Below, piece by piece: positions 36,700 to 46,526 of a stretch of DNA of 64,000 nt. Positions within the stretch are counted from its first letter, which is position 1; every line of letters begins with the position of its first letter. The stretch comes from Klebsiella sp. WP3-W18-ESBL-02 (GTDB taxonomy: Bacteria > Pseudomonadota > Gammaproteobacteria > Enterobacterales > Enterobacteriaceae), in NCBI RefSeq assembly GCF_014168815.1, contig NZ_AP021972.1, positions 4,712,001 through 4,776,000 on the forward strand, given 5' to 3'. Position numbers and translations under genes: made by a program. The notes beneath the pieces were generated by a model. That model did no database searches. It was given only the letters and a program-made list of their open reading frames with translations, and was not told the DNA's origin.

Positions 36700-39525
36700 A
36701 TGGATAAGATCGAAGTTCGGGGCGCCCGCACCCATAATCTCAAAAACATCAACCTCGTCATCCCTCGCGACAAACTGATTGTCGTGACCGGGCTTTCGGG
36801 TTCTGGCAAATCCTCACTGGCATTCGACACCCTCTACGCCGAGGGACAGCGTCGCTACGTAGAATCGCTTTCTGCCTACGCGCGTCAGTTCCTGTCGTTG
36901 ATGGAAAAGCCGGACGTCGATCATATTGAAGGCCTGTCGCCGGCGATTTCTATCGAGCAGAAATCGACCTCGCACAACCCGCGTTCAACGGTAGGTACTA
37001 TCACCGAAATTCACGACTACCTTCGTTTGCTGTACGCACGCGTCGGCGAGCCGCGTTGTCCGGATCACGACGTGCCGCTGGCGGCGCAAACCGTTAGCCA
37101 GATGGTCGATAACGTGCTGTCGCAGCCGGAAGGCAAACGCCTGATGCTGCTGGCACCGATCATCAAAGAGCGTAAGGGCGAGCACACCAAAACGCTGGAA
37201 AACCTGGCAAGCCAGGGCTACATCCGCGCGCGTATTGACGGCGAGGTCTGCGACCTGTCCGATCCACCGAAGCTTGAGCTGCAAAAGAAACACACCATTG
37301 AAGTGGTCATCGACCGCTTTAAGGTCCGTGACGATCTGGCCCAGCGCCTGGCAGAGTCATTTGAGACCGCGCTGGAGCTTTCCGGCGGCACGGCCGTGGT
37401 CGCCGATATGGACAATCCGAAAGCGGAAGAGCTGCTGTTCTCCGCCAACTTCGCCTGCCCGATTTGCGGCTACAGCATGCGCGAGCTTGAGCCGCGCCTG
37501 TTCTCGTTCAACAACCCGGCGGGCGCCTGCCCGACCTGTGACGGGCTGGGCGTACAGCAGTATTTCGATCCGGACCGCGTGATTCAGAATCCCGAGCTAT
37601 CGCTGGCCGGCGGCGCAATCCGCGGCTGGGATCGCCGTAACTTCTATTACTTCCAGATGCTTAAGTCGCTGGCGGACCACTATCAGTTCGACGTAGAAGC
37701 GCCGTGGGAAAGCCTGGACGCGGCCGCGCAGAAAGCCATTCTGTACGGGTCTGGCAAAGAGCCGATTGAATTCAAGTACATCAACGATCGCGGTGATACC
37801 TCCGTGCGCCGTCATCCGTTCGAAGGCGTGCTGCACAACATGGAGCGTCGCTATAAAGAGACGGAGTCCAGCGCGGTGCGCGAGGAGCTGGCGAAATTCA
37901 TCAGCAACCGTCCATGCGCCAGCTGCAACGGTACCCGTCTGCGCCGCGAAGCGCGCCACGTGTACGTTGAAAATACCCCGCTACCGACTATCTCAGACAT
38001 GAGCATCGGTCACGCGATGGACTTCTTCAATAACCTGAAGCTTTCCGGCCAGCGGGCAAAAATCGCTGAAAAAGTGCTGAAAGAGATTGGCGATCGTCTG
38101 AAGTTCCTCGTTAACGTCGGCCTGAACTACCTGACGCTCTCCCGCTCGGCGGAAACCCTCTCCGGCGGCGAAGCGCAGCGTATCCGCCTGGCAAGCCAGA
38201 TCGGCGCCGGGCTGGTTGGCGTGATGTACGTGCTGGATGAGCCGTCTATCGGCCTGCACCAGCGCGATAACGAACGCCTGCTCGGCACCTTGATTCACCT
38301 GCGTAACCTCGGCAACACGGTTATCGTCGTCGAACACGACGAAGACGCGATTCGCGCCGCCGACCACGTGATCGATATTGGTCCTGGCGCTGGCGTACAC
38401 GGCGGCCAGGTGGTAGCGGAAGGCACGCTGGACGACATTATGGCGATACCGGAGTCGTTAACCGGCCAGTTCATGAGCGGAAAACGCAAAATTGAAGTGC
38501 CAAAACAACGTGTACCGGCCGATCCGGAAAAAGTGCTGAAGCTGACCGGCGCATCGGGTAACAACCTGAAGGACGTGACGCTGACGCTGCCGGTAGGCCT
38601 GTTTACCTGCATTACCGGCGTGTCCGGTTCAGGGAAATCAACGCTGATTAACGATACTCTGTTCCCGATCGCGCAAACCCAGCTGAACGGCGCCACCATC
38701 GCTGAGCCCGCGCCATATCGCGACGTGCAGGGGCTGGAGCACTTCGATAAGGTTATCGATATCGACCAAAGCCCGATCGGTCGTACTCCTCGTTCAAACC
38801 CGGCTACCTACACCGGCGTCTTTACGCCAGTGCGTGAGCTGTTTGCGGGCGTGCCGGAATCGCGTTCACGCGGCTATACGCCGGGCCGTTTCAGCTTTAA
38901 CGTTCGCGGCGGGCGCTGCGAAGCCTGTCAGGGCGATGGCGTTATCAAAGTTGAAATGCACTTCCTGCCGGATATCTACGTGCCGTGCGACCAGTGCAAA
39001 GGTAAACGCTATAACCGTGAAACGCTGGAGATTAAGTACAAAGGCAAGACCATCCACGAAGTGCTGGATATGACCATCGAAGAGGCACGTGAGTTCTTTG
39101 ATGCCGTACCGGCGCTGGCGCGTAAGCTGCAAACGCTGATGGACGTCGGCCTGACCTACATTCGTCTTGGCCAGTCGGCGACGACGCTTTCCGGTGGTGA
39201 AGCCCAGCGCGTGAAGCTGGCGCGCGAGCTGTCAAAACGCGGCACCGGCCAAACGCTCTATATTCTGGACGAACCGACCACCGGCCTGCACTTTGCCGAT
39301 ATCCAGCAGCTGCTGGAAGTGCTGCATCAGCTGCGCGACCAGGGCAACACCATCGTGGTGATTGAGCACAACCTGGACGTCATCAAAACGGCGGACTGGA
39401 TTGTCGACCTTGGCCCGGAAGGCGGCAGCGGCGGCGGGGAAATTCTCGTGTCAGGCACGCCGGAGACGGTGGCGAACTGTGAAGCGTCGCATACCGCTCG
39501 TTTCCTGAAACCGCTGTTGAAATAG
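36700..39525 (+). CDS. uvrA: Excinuclease ABC subunit A
   Basis: Encodes 941 residues. It is the damage-recognition ATPase of nucleotide excision repair. Two ABC ATPase modules are visible, with Walker A GLSGSGKSS (about 31-39) and GVSGSGKST (about 640-648) and signatures LSGGEAQRIRLA and LSGGEAQRVKLA. Zinc sites are CPICGYSM...CPTCDGLG and CEACQGDG...CDQCKGK. It acts with UvrB and UvrC in the cytoplasm and is SOS-induced. The stop codon directly abuts the stop of yjbR on the other strand. Confidence 0.98.
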   Translation: MDKIEVRGARTHNLKNINLVIPRDKLIVVTGLSGSGKSSLAFDTLYAEGQRRYVESLSAYARQFLSLMEKPDVDHIEGLSPAISIEQKSTSHNPRSTVGTITEIHDYLRLLYARVGEPRCPDHDVPLAAQTVSQMVDNVLSQPEGKRLMLLAPIIKERKGEHTKTLENLASQGYIRARIDGEVCDLSDPPKLELQKKHTIEVVIDRFKVRDDLAQRLAESFETALELSGGTAVVADMDNPKAEELLFSANFACPICGYSMRELEPRLFSFNNPAGACPTCDGLGVQQYFDPDRVIQNPELSLAGGAIRGWDRRNFYYFQMLKSLADHYQFDVEAPWESLDAAAQKAILYGSGKEPIEFKYINDRGDTSVRRHPFEGVLHNMERRYKETESSAVREELAKFISNRPCASCNGTRLRREARHVYVENTPLPTISDMSIGHAMDFFNNLKLSGQRAKIAEKVLKEIGDRLKFLVNVGLNYLTLSRSAETLSGGEAQRIRLASQIGAGLVGVMYVLDEPSIGLHQRDNERLLGTLIHLRNLGNTVIVVEHDEDAIRAADHVIDIGPGAGVHGGQVVAEGTLDDIMAIPESLTGQFMSGKRKIEVPKQRVPADPEKVLKLTGASGNNLKDVTLTLPVGLFTCITGVSGSGKSTLINDTLFPIAQTQLNGATIAEPAPYRDVQGLEHFDKVIDIDQSPIGRTPRSNPATYTGVFTPVRELFAGVPESRSRGYTPGRFSFNVRGGRCEACQGDGVIKVEMHFLPDIYVPCDQCKGKRYNRETLEIKYKGKTIHEVLDMTIEEAREFFDAVPALARKLQTLMDVGLTYIRLGQSATTLSGGEAQRVKLARELSKRGTGQTLYILDEPTTGLHFADIQQLLEVLHQLRDQGNTIVVIEHNLDVIKTADWIVDLGPEGGSGGGEILVSGTPETVANCEASHTARFLKPLLK

Positions 39526-39879
39526 CTAGGAGTACATCTGCTGTCGGAGCGCTTCCGGCAGCAGATCCACCGCCAGCTGGTAGGAGGCGTCCACCAGATA
39601 GTAAATCTGCGAGTTCGGCAGCGTACCGTCGAGGTACACGGTGCTCCAGTGCGCTTTATTCAGATGGCGACTTGGGCGCACGTCTTTATGCTGTTCGCGC
39701 AGCAGTTCTGCCAGCTCAGGGCTGGTTTTCAACGACACCGCCGGGCGGTCTTCTACATCCTTTACCATCGCAAAAAGTACGTCGGCCACTTTAATCTGTG
39801 TCGCCTTCCAATCGCTGTGTACGCTTTGTTCTGCGCCACGTTTCGCCATGCAATACTGCAGCAGTTCCGAACTGGTCAT
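39526..39879 (-). CDS. yjbR: MmcQ/YjbR family protein
   Basis: Encodes 117 residues from the ATG at 39879 (MTSSELLQYCMAKRG). It is a close match to E. coli YjbR, a CyaY-like double-wing DNA-binding fold protein of unknown role. The conserved RPSRHLNKAHWSTVYLDG segment is present. The longer upstream frame is not conserved. Its stop codon touches that of uvrA with no spacer. In E. coli yjbQ lies between aphA and this gene; here it is missing. Confidence 0.9.
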   Translation of the reverse strand: MTSSELLQYCMAKRGAEQSVHSDWKATQIKVADVLFAMVKDVEDRPAVSLKTSPELAELLREQHKDVRPSRHLNKAHWSTVYLDGTLPNSQIYYLVDASYQLAVDLLPEALRQQMYS

Positions 39880-40023
39880 TGTTATACCCCTTAGTCTCGC
39901 CAACTGTTCTGAGCAAAAAAACATCATCTAAGTGTGCAACAAGACGCCGAAAGGATAAACCTTTCCGCGCCTGATTTTGACTAAAAAAGCATCATTTATT
40001 GATGGGGTGTTCGGAACACATTG

Positions 40024-40043
40024 TGGGCCGGATAAGCGCTAGT
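40024..40043. repeat. Half REP unit at the aphA stop
   Basis: The fragment TGGGCCGGATAAGCGCTAG resembles one arm of a REP unit and overlaps the aphA stop codon. It is probably a decayed element. Confidence 0.4.
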
Positions 40044-40752
40044 ACTCGGAGTTAACGATCACTTCTTCGTTAAACGCACCCGCCTGCGGCAGTGGGCGAT
40101 AGGTTGAGTTAGAGGCGCGCAGGACGCGGATACCGCGGGCTCCCACTTCACGCGCGGCGGTGATATCGTTATCGGAATCACCGTAGAACACCCTGATATT
40201 TTTCTCTTTCAGCCACTGGGTCTTCGTGTTCTGACCGGGATGGTCACCGGCAAAAATAACCGGGTTCATGTTCGCCCCGGGGATCAGGAAATCATCCTGC
40301 AGGGTCTTCGACACCGTCTCGGTTTTGGTCTGGCTGCGCCCGGTAATGAAATAGATACTGTCGCCGCGCTTGATGTGCATGGCAATCAGCGAACGGGCGA
40401 CCTCTTTTGGAATGCTGAACGCATCCCAGCCGTTATTCATTTTTTCCCAGAACTCGGCATTCTTTAAGTAGTCCTGGCTGTCCGGAGAATACGTTTTCTG
40501 CCCGCGCCAGAAGCCGGGGCTGGAGAACAGCACGGTATCGTCGATATCAAAGCCGACGGCCATCGGCGGATGGCTCAGCAGACTGTTTTCAATCTGCGCC
40601 ACGGATACCCAGTGGATTGGCGCCTGTTCAGCCAGTTTCGCCACATCGGTACCGGGGTAAAGCGGAGAAGGTGACGAAGCGTGAGCCGTCACCGTTGAAT
40701 TCAGTGCAAATAACAAGCAGACGGCACTGAGAGCTTGCGTGATCTTGCGCAT
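40039..40752 (-). CDS. aphA: Class B acid phosphatase AphA
   Basis: Encodes 237 residues, the E. coli length, with a signal peptide (about 1-25), so it is periplasmic. It belongs to the HAD-type phosphatases (DDDD superfamily): FDIDDTVLFSSP with nucleophile Asp69 and acid Asp71 of the precursor, and FYGDSDNDITAA near the C terminus for Mg binding. It dephosphorylates nucleotides and other organic phosphates as a tetramer. Confidence 0.96.
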   Translation of the reverse strand: MRKITQALSAVCLLFALNSTVTAHASSPSPLYPGTDVAKLAEQAPIHWVSVAQIENSLLSHPPMAVGFDIDDTVLFSSPGFWRGQKTYSPDSQDYLKNAEFWEKMNNGWDAFSIPKEVARSLIAMHIKRGDSIYFITGRSQTKTETVSKTLQDDFLIPGANMNPVIFAGDHPGQNTKTQWLKEKNIRVFYGDSDNDITAAREVGARGIRVLRASNSTYRPLPQAGAFNEEVIVNSEY

Positions 40753-40951
40753 GTTTTCCCTTAATTCGTCGAGTCGTTATTGTAATAAAGTGAGTGCTAC
40801 TTCAAATAAAGCCTCTGGGACCTTACCGTCTGAGGGGGGTGAAAGAAAGGAATTTCTAAGATTAATCCTGAAATAAATAGGGTGATCACATTTTGCTTCT
40901 TAAGAATCACTCTGGCTCAGCATAACGTTCCGAACCAGAGTGAGCACTTGC

Positions 40952-42145
40952 TTACATCACAGCAGCAAAGGCTTTTGCCACGCGCTGGACGTTGCGGCTG
41001 TTCAGTCCCGCCACGCACATACGCCCGCTGGCGATCAGGTAAATACCGAACTCATCGCGCAGACGATCGACCTGAGCGGCGCTCAGCCCGGTATAGCTGA
41101 ACATCCCACGCTGCTTAAGCAGGTAATCGAAATTACCGTTCGGCATCTCTTGTTTCAGCACGTTCACCAACGCCTGGCGCATGTCGAGAATGCGCGTACG
41201 CATGCTTTCGACTTCCGCCAACCAGTTTGCCTTCAATTGCTCGTCGCCGAGCACCGCGGCAACCACCTGCGCACCAAAGTTTGGCGGGCTGGAGTAGTTG
41301 CGGCGGACGGTAGCTTTTAGCTGGCCCAGCACGCGCAGCGCCGTTTCGCTGTCGTCGCAGATAACCGAGAGGCCGCCAACGCGCTCGCCGTAAAGGGAGA
41401 AGATTTTTGAGAACGAGTTGCTGACCAGCGCCGGCAGGCCCGCATCGGCAATTGCGCGAATAGCATACGCGTCGTCGTCCATCCCCGCACCAAAGCCCTG
41501 GTAGGCAATATCAAGGAACGGAATCAGGTCGCGCGCCTTCAGCACGTCAACCACGCCGTCCCATTGCGCAGGGGTGAGATCCGCGCCGGTTGGGTTATGG
41601 CAGCACGGATGCAGCAGCACGATGCTGCGCGGCGGCAGCGCATTCAGCGCCTCCAGCAGCGCATCGTAGCGTACGCCGTTGGTCTCGTTGTCGAACCACG
41701 GATAGGTGCCAACGGTGAAGCCTGCCCCCTCAAAAATAGCGATGTGGTTTTCCCACGTCGGATCGCTGACCCAGACGCCGGAGTCCGGGAAATAGCGTTT
41801 GAGGAAGTCTGCGCCAATCTTCAGCGCGCCGGAGCCGCCGAGGGTTTGAATGGTGGCCACGCGCTGTTGCTGAAGAACCGGGTGCTCCGCGCCAAACAGC
41901 AGCGGTGCCACGGTGTGACGATAGCTGTTCAGCCCTTCCATCGGCAGGTACAGCGAAGCGCCGTGCGGCTGCGCGTTAAGGTGCGCTTCGGCATCCGCTA
42001 CCGCCTGTAGCTGCGGAATGATGCCATCTTCGTTGTAATACAAGCCGATGCTGAGGTTAACTTTGTCGCTGCGCGGATCCTCTTTAAAACGTTCCATTAA
42101 AGAAAGGATAGGGTCGCCCGCATAGGCGTCAACTTTTTGAAACAC
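40952..42145 (-). CDS. tyrB: Aromatic-amino-acid aminotransferase TyrB
   Basis: Encodes 397 residues from a GTG start at 42145, as in E. coli; the product begins VFQKVDAYAGDP (read as fMet), and GGAGA lies upstream. A class I PLP aminotransferase with the Schiff-base Lys in SNSFSKIFSLYGERVGG. It makes tyrosine, phenylalanine and leucine from the keto acids. Extending the frame further upstream would add residues encoded by the REP region, so that start is rejected. Confidence 0.96.
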   Translation of the reverse strand: MFQKVDAYAGDPILSLMERFKEDPRSDKVNLSIGLYYNEDGIIPQLQAVADAEAHLNAQPHGASLYLPMEGLNSYRHTVAPLLFGAEHPVLQQQRVATIQTLGGSGALKIGADFLKRYFPDSGVWVSDPTWENHIAIFEGAGFTVGTYPWFDNETNGVRYDALLEALNALPPRSIVLLHPCCHNPTGADLTPAQWDGVVDVLKARDLIPFLDIAYQGFGAGMDDDAYAIRAIADAGLPALVSNSFSKIFSLYGERVGGLSVICDDSETALRVLGQLKATVRRNYSSPPNFGAQVVAAVLGDEQLKANWLAEVESMRTRILDMRQALVNVLKQEMPNGNFDYLLKQRGMFSYTGLSAAQVDRLRDEFGIYLIASGRMCVAGLNSRNVQRVAKAFAAVM

Positions 42146-42238
42146 GCGATGGTTCTCCAGGTTTACAGAAGGCAGGAAATAACACAATAAACCGGATAGG
42201 AAGGAAGGTCGAGCGGTTGTTGCGGTTGATGAAAAGAT

Positions 42239-42374
42239 TGCCGGATGGCGGCGTAAACGCCTTATCCGGCCTACGACCTCTGCGCGATGGAGGCCAAATA
42301 AACTCAGCCACCACCCGGCCCACGAGCCATGCGCGATGTAGGCCGGATAAGCGCAAGCGCCATCCGGCACCCTA
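42239..42374. repeat. REP cluster (BIME) between alr and tyrB
   Basis: A unit TGCCGGATGGCGGCGTAAAC...CTTATCCGGCCTAC at 42239-42273 and an inverted unit GTAGGCCGGATAAGCGCAAG...GCCATCCGGC at 42338-42368 flank a degenerate segment, CCACCCGGCCCAC. It lies between two same-strand genes. Confidence 0.82.
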
Positions 42375-42379
42375 CAGCA

Positions 42380-43459
42380 CTAATCGATATACTTCATCGC
42401 CACCCGAGACGTCAGGCGCGTAATAAGTTCGTAAGCACTCACTTTCGTAATTTCGGCAATGCGTTCAACCGGCAGGCCCTCGCCCCACAGCGTCACCGGA
42501 TCGCCGGCTTTGTCCCGCGCTTGCGGACCTAAATCGACGCAAATCATATCCATGGCGACGCGGCCAACCAGCGGCACTTCGCGGCCGTTGACCAGCACCG
42601 GCGTACCGGACGGCGCAGCGCGCGGGTAACCATCGCCGTAGCCCATCGCCACCACGCCAAGACGGGTATCGCGTTCGCTGATCCAGGTACCGCCGTAGCC
42701 GACAGGTTCGCCCGCTTTATGCTCGCGTACCGCAATCAGGCTTGAGGTCAGCGACATGACTGGCTGCATACCGAAATCCCGCCCCCAGGGCTTTTGCTCC
42801 AGCGGCGACACGCCGTAGAGGATGATGCCCGGGCGCGCCCAGTCAAAGTGCGATTGCGGCCACAGCAAAATGCCGCCGGAGGCCGCGATGGAACGCAGGC
42901 CGGGCTTGCCGTCGGTAAAGGCGGTGAAAATCGCGAGCTGCTTTTCGGTCGCGCCGCATTCCGGTTCGTCGGCACGAGCAAAGTGGCTGACGACGTTCAC
43001 CGGCTGGCGCACGTTTTTGCAGGCGCTCAGGCGCTGGTAGAAGGCCTCGGCGTCTTCCGGGCGTACGCCCAGACGGTGCATGCCGGTGTCGAGCTTCATC
43101 CAGACGGCGACCGGTTCGCTCAGTTCGGCGCTTTCCAGCGCCTCAAGCTGTTCCATGTTATGCACGGCGGTATGCAGATGCTGTGCGGCAATCGTCGGCA
43201 GGTCGGTCGCGTTAAAGAAGCCTTCCAGCAGCAGAATCGGCTGGGTGATGCCGCCCTCACGCAGGCGCAGCGCCTCTTCCAGGCGGGCAACGCCAAAAGC
43301 ATCGGCGTCGGGGAGCGTTCGCGCGGTCTCGAGGAGGCCGTGTCCGTAAGCGTTCGCTTTCACCACCGCAACCAGCTTGCTGGCAGGCGCCAGTTCGCGC
43401 AGACGTTGCAGGTTGTGTCGCAGAGCGCGGCGGTTAATGACTACAGTAGCCGCTTGCAT
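42380..43459 (-). CDS. alr: Alanine racemase, biosynthetic
   Basis: Encodes 359 residues, the E. coli Alr length, from the ATG at 43459 with AAGGAA upstream. It is a PLP enzyme making D-alanine for peptidoglycan. The cofactor Lys34 lies in AVVKANAYGHG and the catalytic Tyr of the other half in GYGGTWISERDT. It follows dnaB by 47 bases on the same strand. Confidence 0.97.
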   Translation of the reverse strand: MQAATVVINRRALRHNLQRLRELAPASKLVAVVKANAYGHGLLETARTLPDADAFGVARLEEALRLREGGITQPILLLEGFFNATDLPTIAAQHLHTAVHNMEQLEALESAELSEPVAVWMKLDTGMHRLGVRPEDAEAFYQRLSACKNVRQPVNVVSHFARADEPECGATEKQLAIFTAFTDGKPGLRSIAASGGILLWPQSHFDWARPGIILYGVSPLEQKPWGRDFGMQPVMSLTSSLIAVREHKAGEPVGYGGTWISERDTRLGVVAMGYGDGYPRAAPSGTPVLVNGREVPLVGRVAMDMICVDLGPQARDKAGDPVTLWGEGLPVERIAEITKVSAYELITRLTSRVAMKYID

Positions 43460-43506
43460 TTTTATTCCTTGATAAGTATTTGCTTGAGTCACCAGATTCA
43501 GCGTTG

Positions 43507-44922
43507 TTATTCGTCGTCGTACTGCGGGCCAGCGTAGTTATCGAAGCGCGACCACTGGCCGTTAAACGTCAGGCGCACCGTGCCGATCGGGCCGTTACGC
43601 TGTTTACCGATGATAATCTCAGCGATGCCTTTTAAGTCACTGTTTTCGTGATAAACCTCATCACGATAGATAAACATGATTAAGTCAGCATCCTGCTCGA
43701 TGGAGCCGGATTCACGCAGGTCGGAGTTGACCGGGCGCTTGTCCGCGCGCTGTTCCAGAGAGCGGTTAAGCTGCGACAGCGCCACCACCGGCACATGTAA
43801 TTCTTTCGCTAACGCTTTGAGTGAACGTGATATTTCGGCGATTTCCAGCGTACGGTTGTCAGAGAGCGACGGCACGCGCATCAGCTGGAGGTAGTCGATC
43901 ATGATAAGCCCGATGCCGCCGTGCTCACGAGCGATACGGCGCGCGCGGGAGCGCACTTCCGTCGGCGTCAGGCCGGAAGAGTCGTCAATGTAAATATTGC
44001 GTTTTTCCAGCAGTATCCCCATGGTGCCAGAGATGCGCGCCCAGTCTTCATCATCGAGCTGGCCGGTACGGATTTTGGTCTGGTCCACCCGCGACAGCGA
44101 GGCCAGAGAACGCATCATAATCTGTTCCGAGGGCATCTCGAGAGAGAAGATAAGGACCGGTTTATCCTGCAACATCGCCGCATTTTCGACGAGGTTCATT
44201 GCAAATGTCGTTTTACCCATCGATGGACGAGCAGCGACGATAATCAGATCCGACGGCTGTAAACCAGCGGTTTTCTTGTTGAGATCGTCGTAGCCGGTGT
44301 TCACCCCGGTAACGCCGTCGTGCGGCTGCTGGAATAGCTGTTCGATACGCGCGACGGTAGCGTCGAGCACATCGGTAATGTTTTTCGGGCCTTCGTCTTT
44401 ATTGGCGCGGCTCTCGGCGATTTTAAACACCCGGGATTCAGCGAGATCCAGCAGGTCCTCGCTGGTGCGCCCCTGCGGGTTGAAACCGGCTTCGGCAATT
44501 TCATTGGCCACCGAGATCATTTCGCGAACGACTGCACGTTCGCGAACAATGTCGGCATAAGCGCTGATATTTGCCGCACTTGGCGTATTTTTTGACAATT
44601 CCGCCAGATAGGCGAAGCCGCCGACGCTGTCCAGTTGCCCCTGTCGCTCCAGCGATTCCGCGAGCGTAATCAGGTCTATCGGGCTGCCGCCTTCCTGTAA
44701 ACGCCCCATCTCCGTAAAGATATGGCGGTGCGGACGGGTGTAGAAATCCTCCGCAACCACGCGTTCAGCGACGTCGTCCCAGCGCTCGTTATCCAGCATC
44801 AAACCGCCCAACACCGACTGTTCCGCTTCAATCGAGTGCGGCGGTACTTTCAGCCCTGCCACCTGCGGATCGCGGTCGCGAGCTTCGGCTTGAGGTTTGT
44901 TGAAGGGTTTATTTGCTGCCAT
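43507..44922 (-). CDS. dnaB: Replicative DNA helicase DnaB
   Basis: Encodes 471 residues, the E. coli length. An N-terminal helical domain (about 25-130) binds primase, and a RecA-like ATPase domain follows with Walker A ARPSMGKTTFA (near 230) and the Walker B-like IMIDYLQLM. It forms the hexameric 5'-3' helicase at replication forks. It is divergent from qor, with 66 bases between. No intein is present. Confidence 0.98.
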   Translation of the reverse strand: MAANKPFNKPQAEARDRDPQVAGLKVPPHSIEAEQSVLGGLMLDNERWDDVAERVVAEDFYTRPHRHIFTEMGRLQEGGSPIDLITLAESLERQGQLDSVGGFAYLAELSKNTPSAANISAYADIVRERAVVREMISVANEIAEAGFNPQGRTSEDLLDLAESRVFKIAESRANKDEGPKNITDVLDATVARIEQLFQQPHDGVTGVNTGYDDLNKKTAGLQPSDLIIVAARPSMGKTTFAMNLVENAAMLQDKPVLIFSLEMPSEQIMMRSLASLSRVDQTKIRTGQLDDEDWARISGTMGILLEKRNIYIDDSSGLTPTEVRSRARRIAREHGGIGLIMIDYLQLMRVPSLSDNRTLEIAEISRSLKALAKELHVPVVALSQLNRSLEQRADKRPVNSDLRESGSIEQDADLIMFIYRDEVYHENSDLKGIAEIIIGKQRNGPIGTVRLTFNGQWSRFDNYAGPQYDDE

Positions 44923-44988
44923 AGTGAATGGTATTACCGAGATAAAGAGTGGGTCGAAAGATTACCACATAATTGTTCAGGAGGAAGC

Positions 44989-45972
44989 ATGGCAACCCGT
45001 ATTGAATTTAGCAAACATGGCGGCCCGGACGTGCTCAACGCCGTTGAATTCACCCCTAACGCCCCTGCCGAGAACGAAGTGCAGGTAGAAAACAAAGCTA
45101 TCGGCATCAACTACATTGATACCTATATTCGCAGCGGGCTCTATCCGCCGCCATCGCTGCCGAGTGGCCTGGGTACCGAAGCCGCTGGCGTAGTCAGCCA
45201 GGTGGGCAGCAACGTTAAGCATCTCAAGATAGGCGATCGCGTGGTCTACGCGCAGTCGGGCCTTGGCGCTTACAGCTCGGTGCACAACGTCGCGACGGAT
45301 AAAGTGGCTCTGCTTCCGGCAGCCATCTCCTATGAACAGGCTGCAGCTTCCTTCCTCAAAGGGTTAACCGTCTACTATCTGCTGCGTAAAACCTATGAAA
45401 TTAAGCCCGGCGAACCGTTCCTGTTCCACGCTGCGGCGGGCGGCGTGGGGCTGATTGCCTGCCAGTGGGCGAAAGCGCTGGGGGCGAAGCTGATTGGCAC
45501 CGTCGGCAGCGCAGAGAAAGCGAAGCGCGCGCTGCAGGCAGGTGCCTGGCAGGTGATTAACTACCGTGAAGAGAACATTGCCGAACGCGTCAAAGAGATA
45601 ACCGGCGGTAAAAAGCTGCCGGTTGTGTACGACTCGGTGGGGAAAGATACCTGGGAGGCCTCGCTCGACTGCCTGCAGCGTCGCGGTCTGATGGTCAGCT
45701 TCGGCAATTCATCCGGCCCGGTGACCGGCGTGAATCTGGGGATCCTCAATCAGAAAGGCTCGCTGTTCGTGACCCGTCCTTCCCTCTACGGCTATATCAC
45801 CACCTACGACGAGCGGAAAGAGGCCAGCCACGAACTGTTCTCACTGATCGCCAGCGGCATTATCAAGGTAGACGTGGCGGAAAGTCAGAAGTACCCGCTG
45901 AAGGAAGCGCGTCGCGCGCATGAGATTCTGGAAAGCCGGGTAACGCAAGGCTCAAGCCTGCTGATTCCTTAA
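44989..45972 (+). CDS. qor: NADPH:quinone oxidoreductase Qor
   Basis: Encodes 327 residues from the ATG at 44989, which has GGAGGA closely upstream. It is a zinc-free medium-chain dehydrogenase of the zeta-crystallin type. The NADPH-binding motif is HAAAGGVGLIACQWAKALGA. It reduces quinones in the cytoplasm. The frame continues upstream across the dnaB start region, but only the 327-residue form matches the family. Confidence 0.96.
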   Translation: MATRIEFSKHGGPDVLNAVEFTPNAPAENEVQVENKAIGINYIDTYIRSGLYPPPSLPSGLGTEAAGVVSQVGSNVKHLKIGDRVVYAQSGLGAYSSVHNVATDKVALLPAAISYEQAAASFLKGLTVYYLLRKTYEIKPGEPFLFHAAAGGVGLIACQWAKALGAKLIGTVGSAEKAKRALQAGAWQVINYREENIAERVKEITGGKKLPVVYDSVGKDTWEASLDCLQRRGLMVSFGNSSGPVTGVNLGILNQKGSLFVTRPSLYGYITTYDERKEASHELFSLIASGIIKVDVAESQKYPLKEARRAHEILESRVTQGSSLLIP

Positions 45973-45996
45973 GTGTTTTCACTGCACAAAAGACTA

Positions 45997-46027
45997 GGGC
46001 TTCCCGCAGGAAGCCCTTTCTTTTTTT
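45997..46027 (+). terminator. Rho-independent terminator after qor
   Basis: The stem GGGCTTCC/GGAAGCCC with loop CGCA is followed by TTTCTTTTTTT. Confidence 0.93.
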
Positions 46028-46145
46028 AGTTCGGCTGTATGTAGGGTACAGCGCGATGAATTCGTTATCGGCGGTAATAGTGACAGATTTATTACGCGGA
46101 TCCTACGGAGATTTATGCAAAAATATCGAGGTTGTGACACACCCC

Positions 46146-46385
46146 TCAATACCTCCGGTAATTGCTGCGGTACGGTGGATTTTTCGGCCCATTGATCGCC
46201 CGGATAATCCACACCGCTGCCACCGCCAGAATTAACCACGGCAGCAGCTTGATCATCATCGCAAACAATCCGCCGACGAACATCAGTACCGCCGCCACAA
46301 CGAGTGCGGCGAGAATGCCAAGCAGGGAAATCCCCGTCACCAGCAGCATCACAAAAAAGCCAATCACAAATAACAGTTCCAGCAT
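46146..46385 (-). CDS. pspG: Phage shock protein G
   Basis: Encodes 79 residues, one shorter than E. coli PspG, with two membrane helices and a basic tail (PPYRSNYRRY). PspG is an inner-membrane member of the phage shock response, controlled by PspF and sigma-54. A sigma-54 promoter is present just upstream, supporting the call. Confidence 0.93.
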   Translation of the reverse strand: MLELLFVIGFFVMLLVTGISLLGILAALVVAAVLMFVGGLFAMMIKLLPWLILAVAAVWIIRAINGPKNPPYRSNYRRY

Positions 46386-46427
46386 GGTCGTGCCCCCGGA
46401 AAATAGACGTTTCTCTGGTGTGACTAT

Positions 46428-46443
46428 TACAAAAACTGTGCCA
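46428..46443 (-). promoter_or_regulatory. Sigma-54 promoter of pspG
   Basis: The minus strand reads TGGCACAGTTTTTGTA, with -24 TGGCAC and -12 TTGT elements at the proper spacing, 42 bases before the pspG ATG. Confidence 0.88.
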
Positions 46444-46466
46444 AAAATAACTTATTGATTATCAAC

Positions 46467-46494
46467 AAAAAAGCCCCGCGACAATGCGCAGGGC
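46467..46494 (-). terminator. Rho-independent terminator of dusA
   Basis: On the minus strand GCCCTGCG/CGCGGGGC forms a stem followed by six T residues. It separates dusA from the pspG promoter. Confidence 0.8.
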
Positions 46495-46526
46495 GTGGTG
46501 AATTTGACCAGATTTTAGCGAAAAAT

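Noticed and set aside
42146..42200. TyrR box upstream of tyrB
   Set aside because: A TGTAAA half-site is present on the minus strand, but no acceptable second half could be found.
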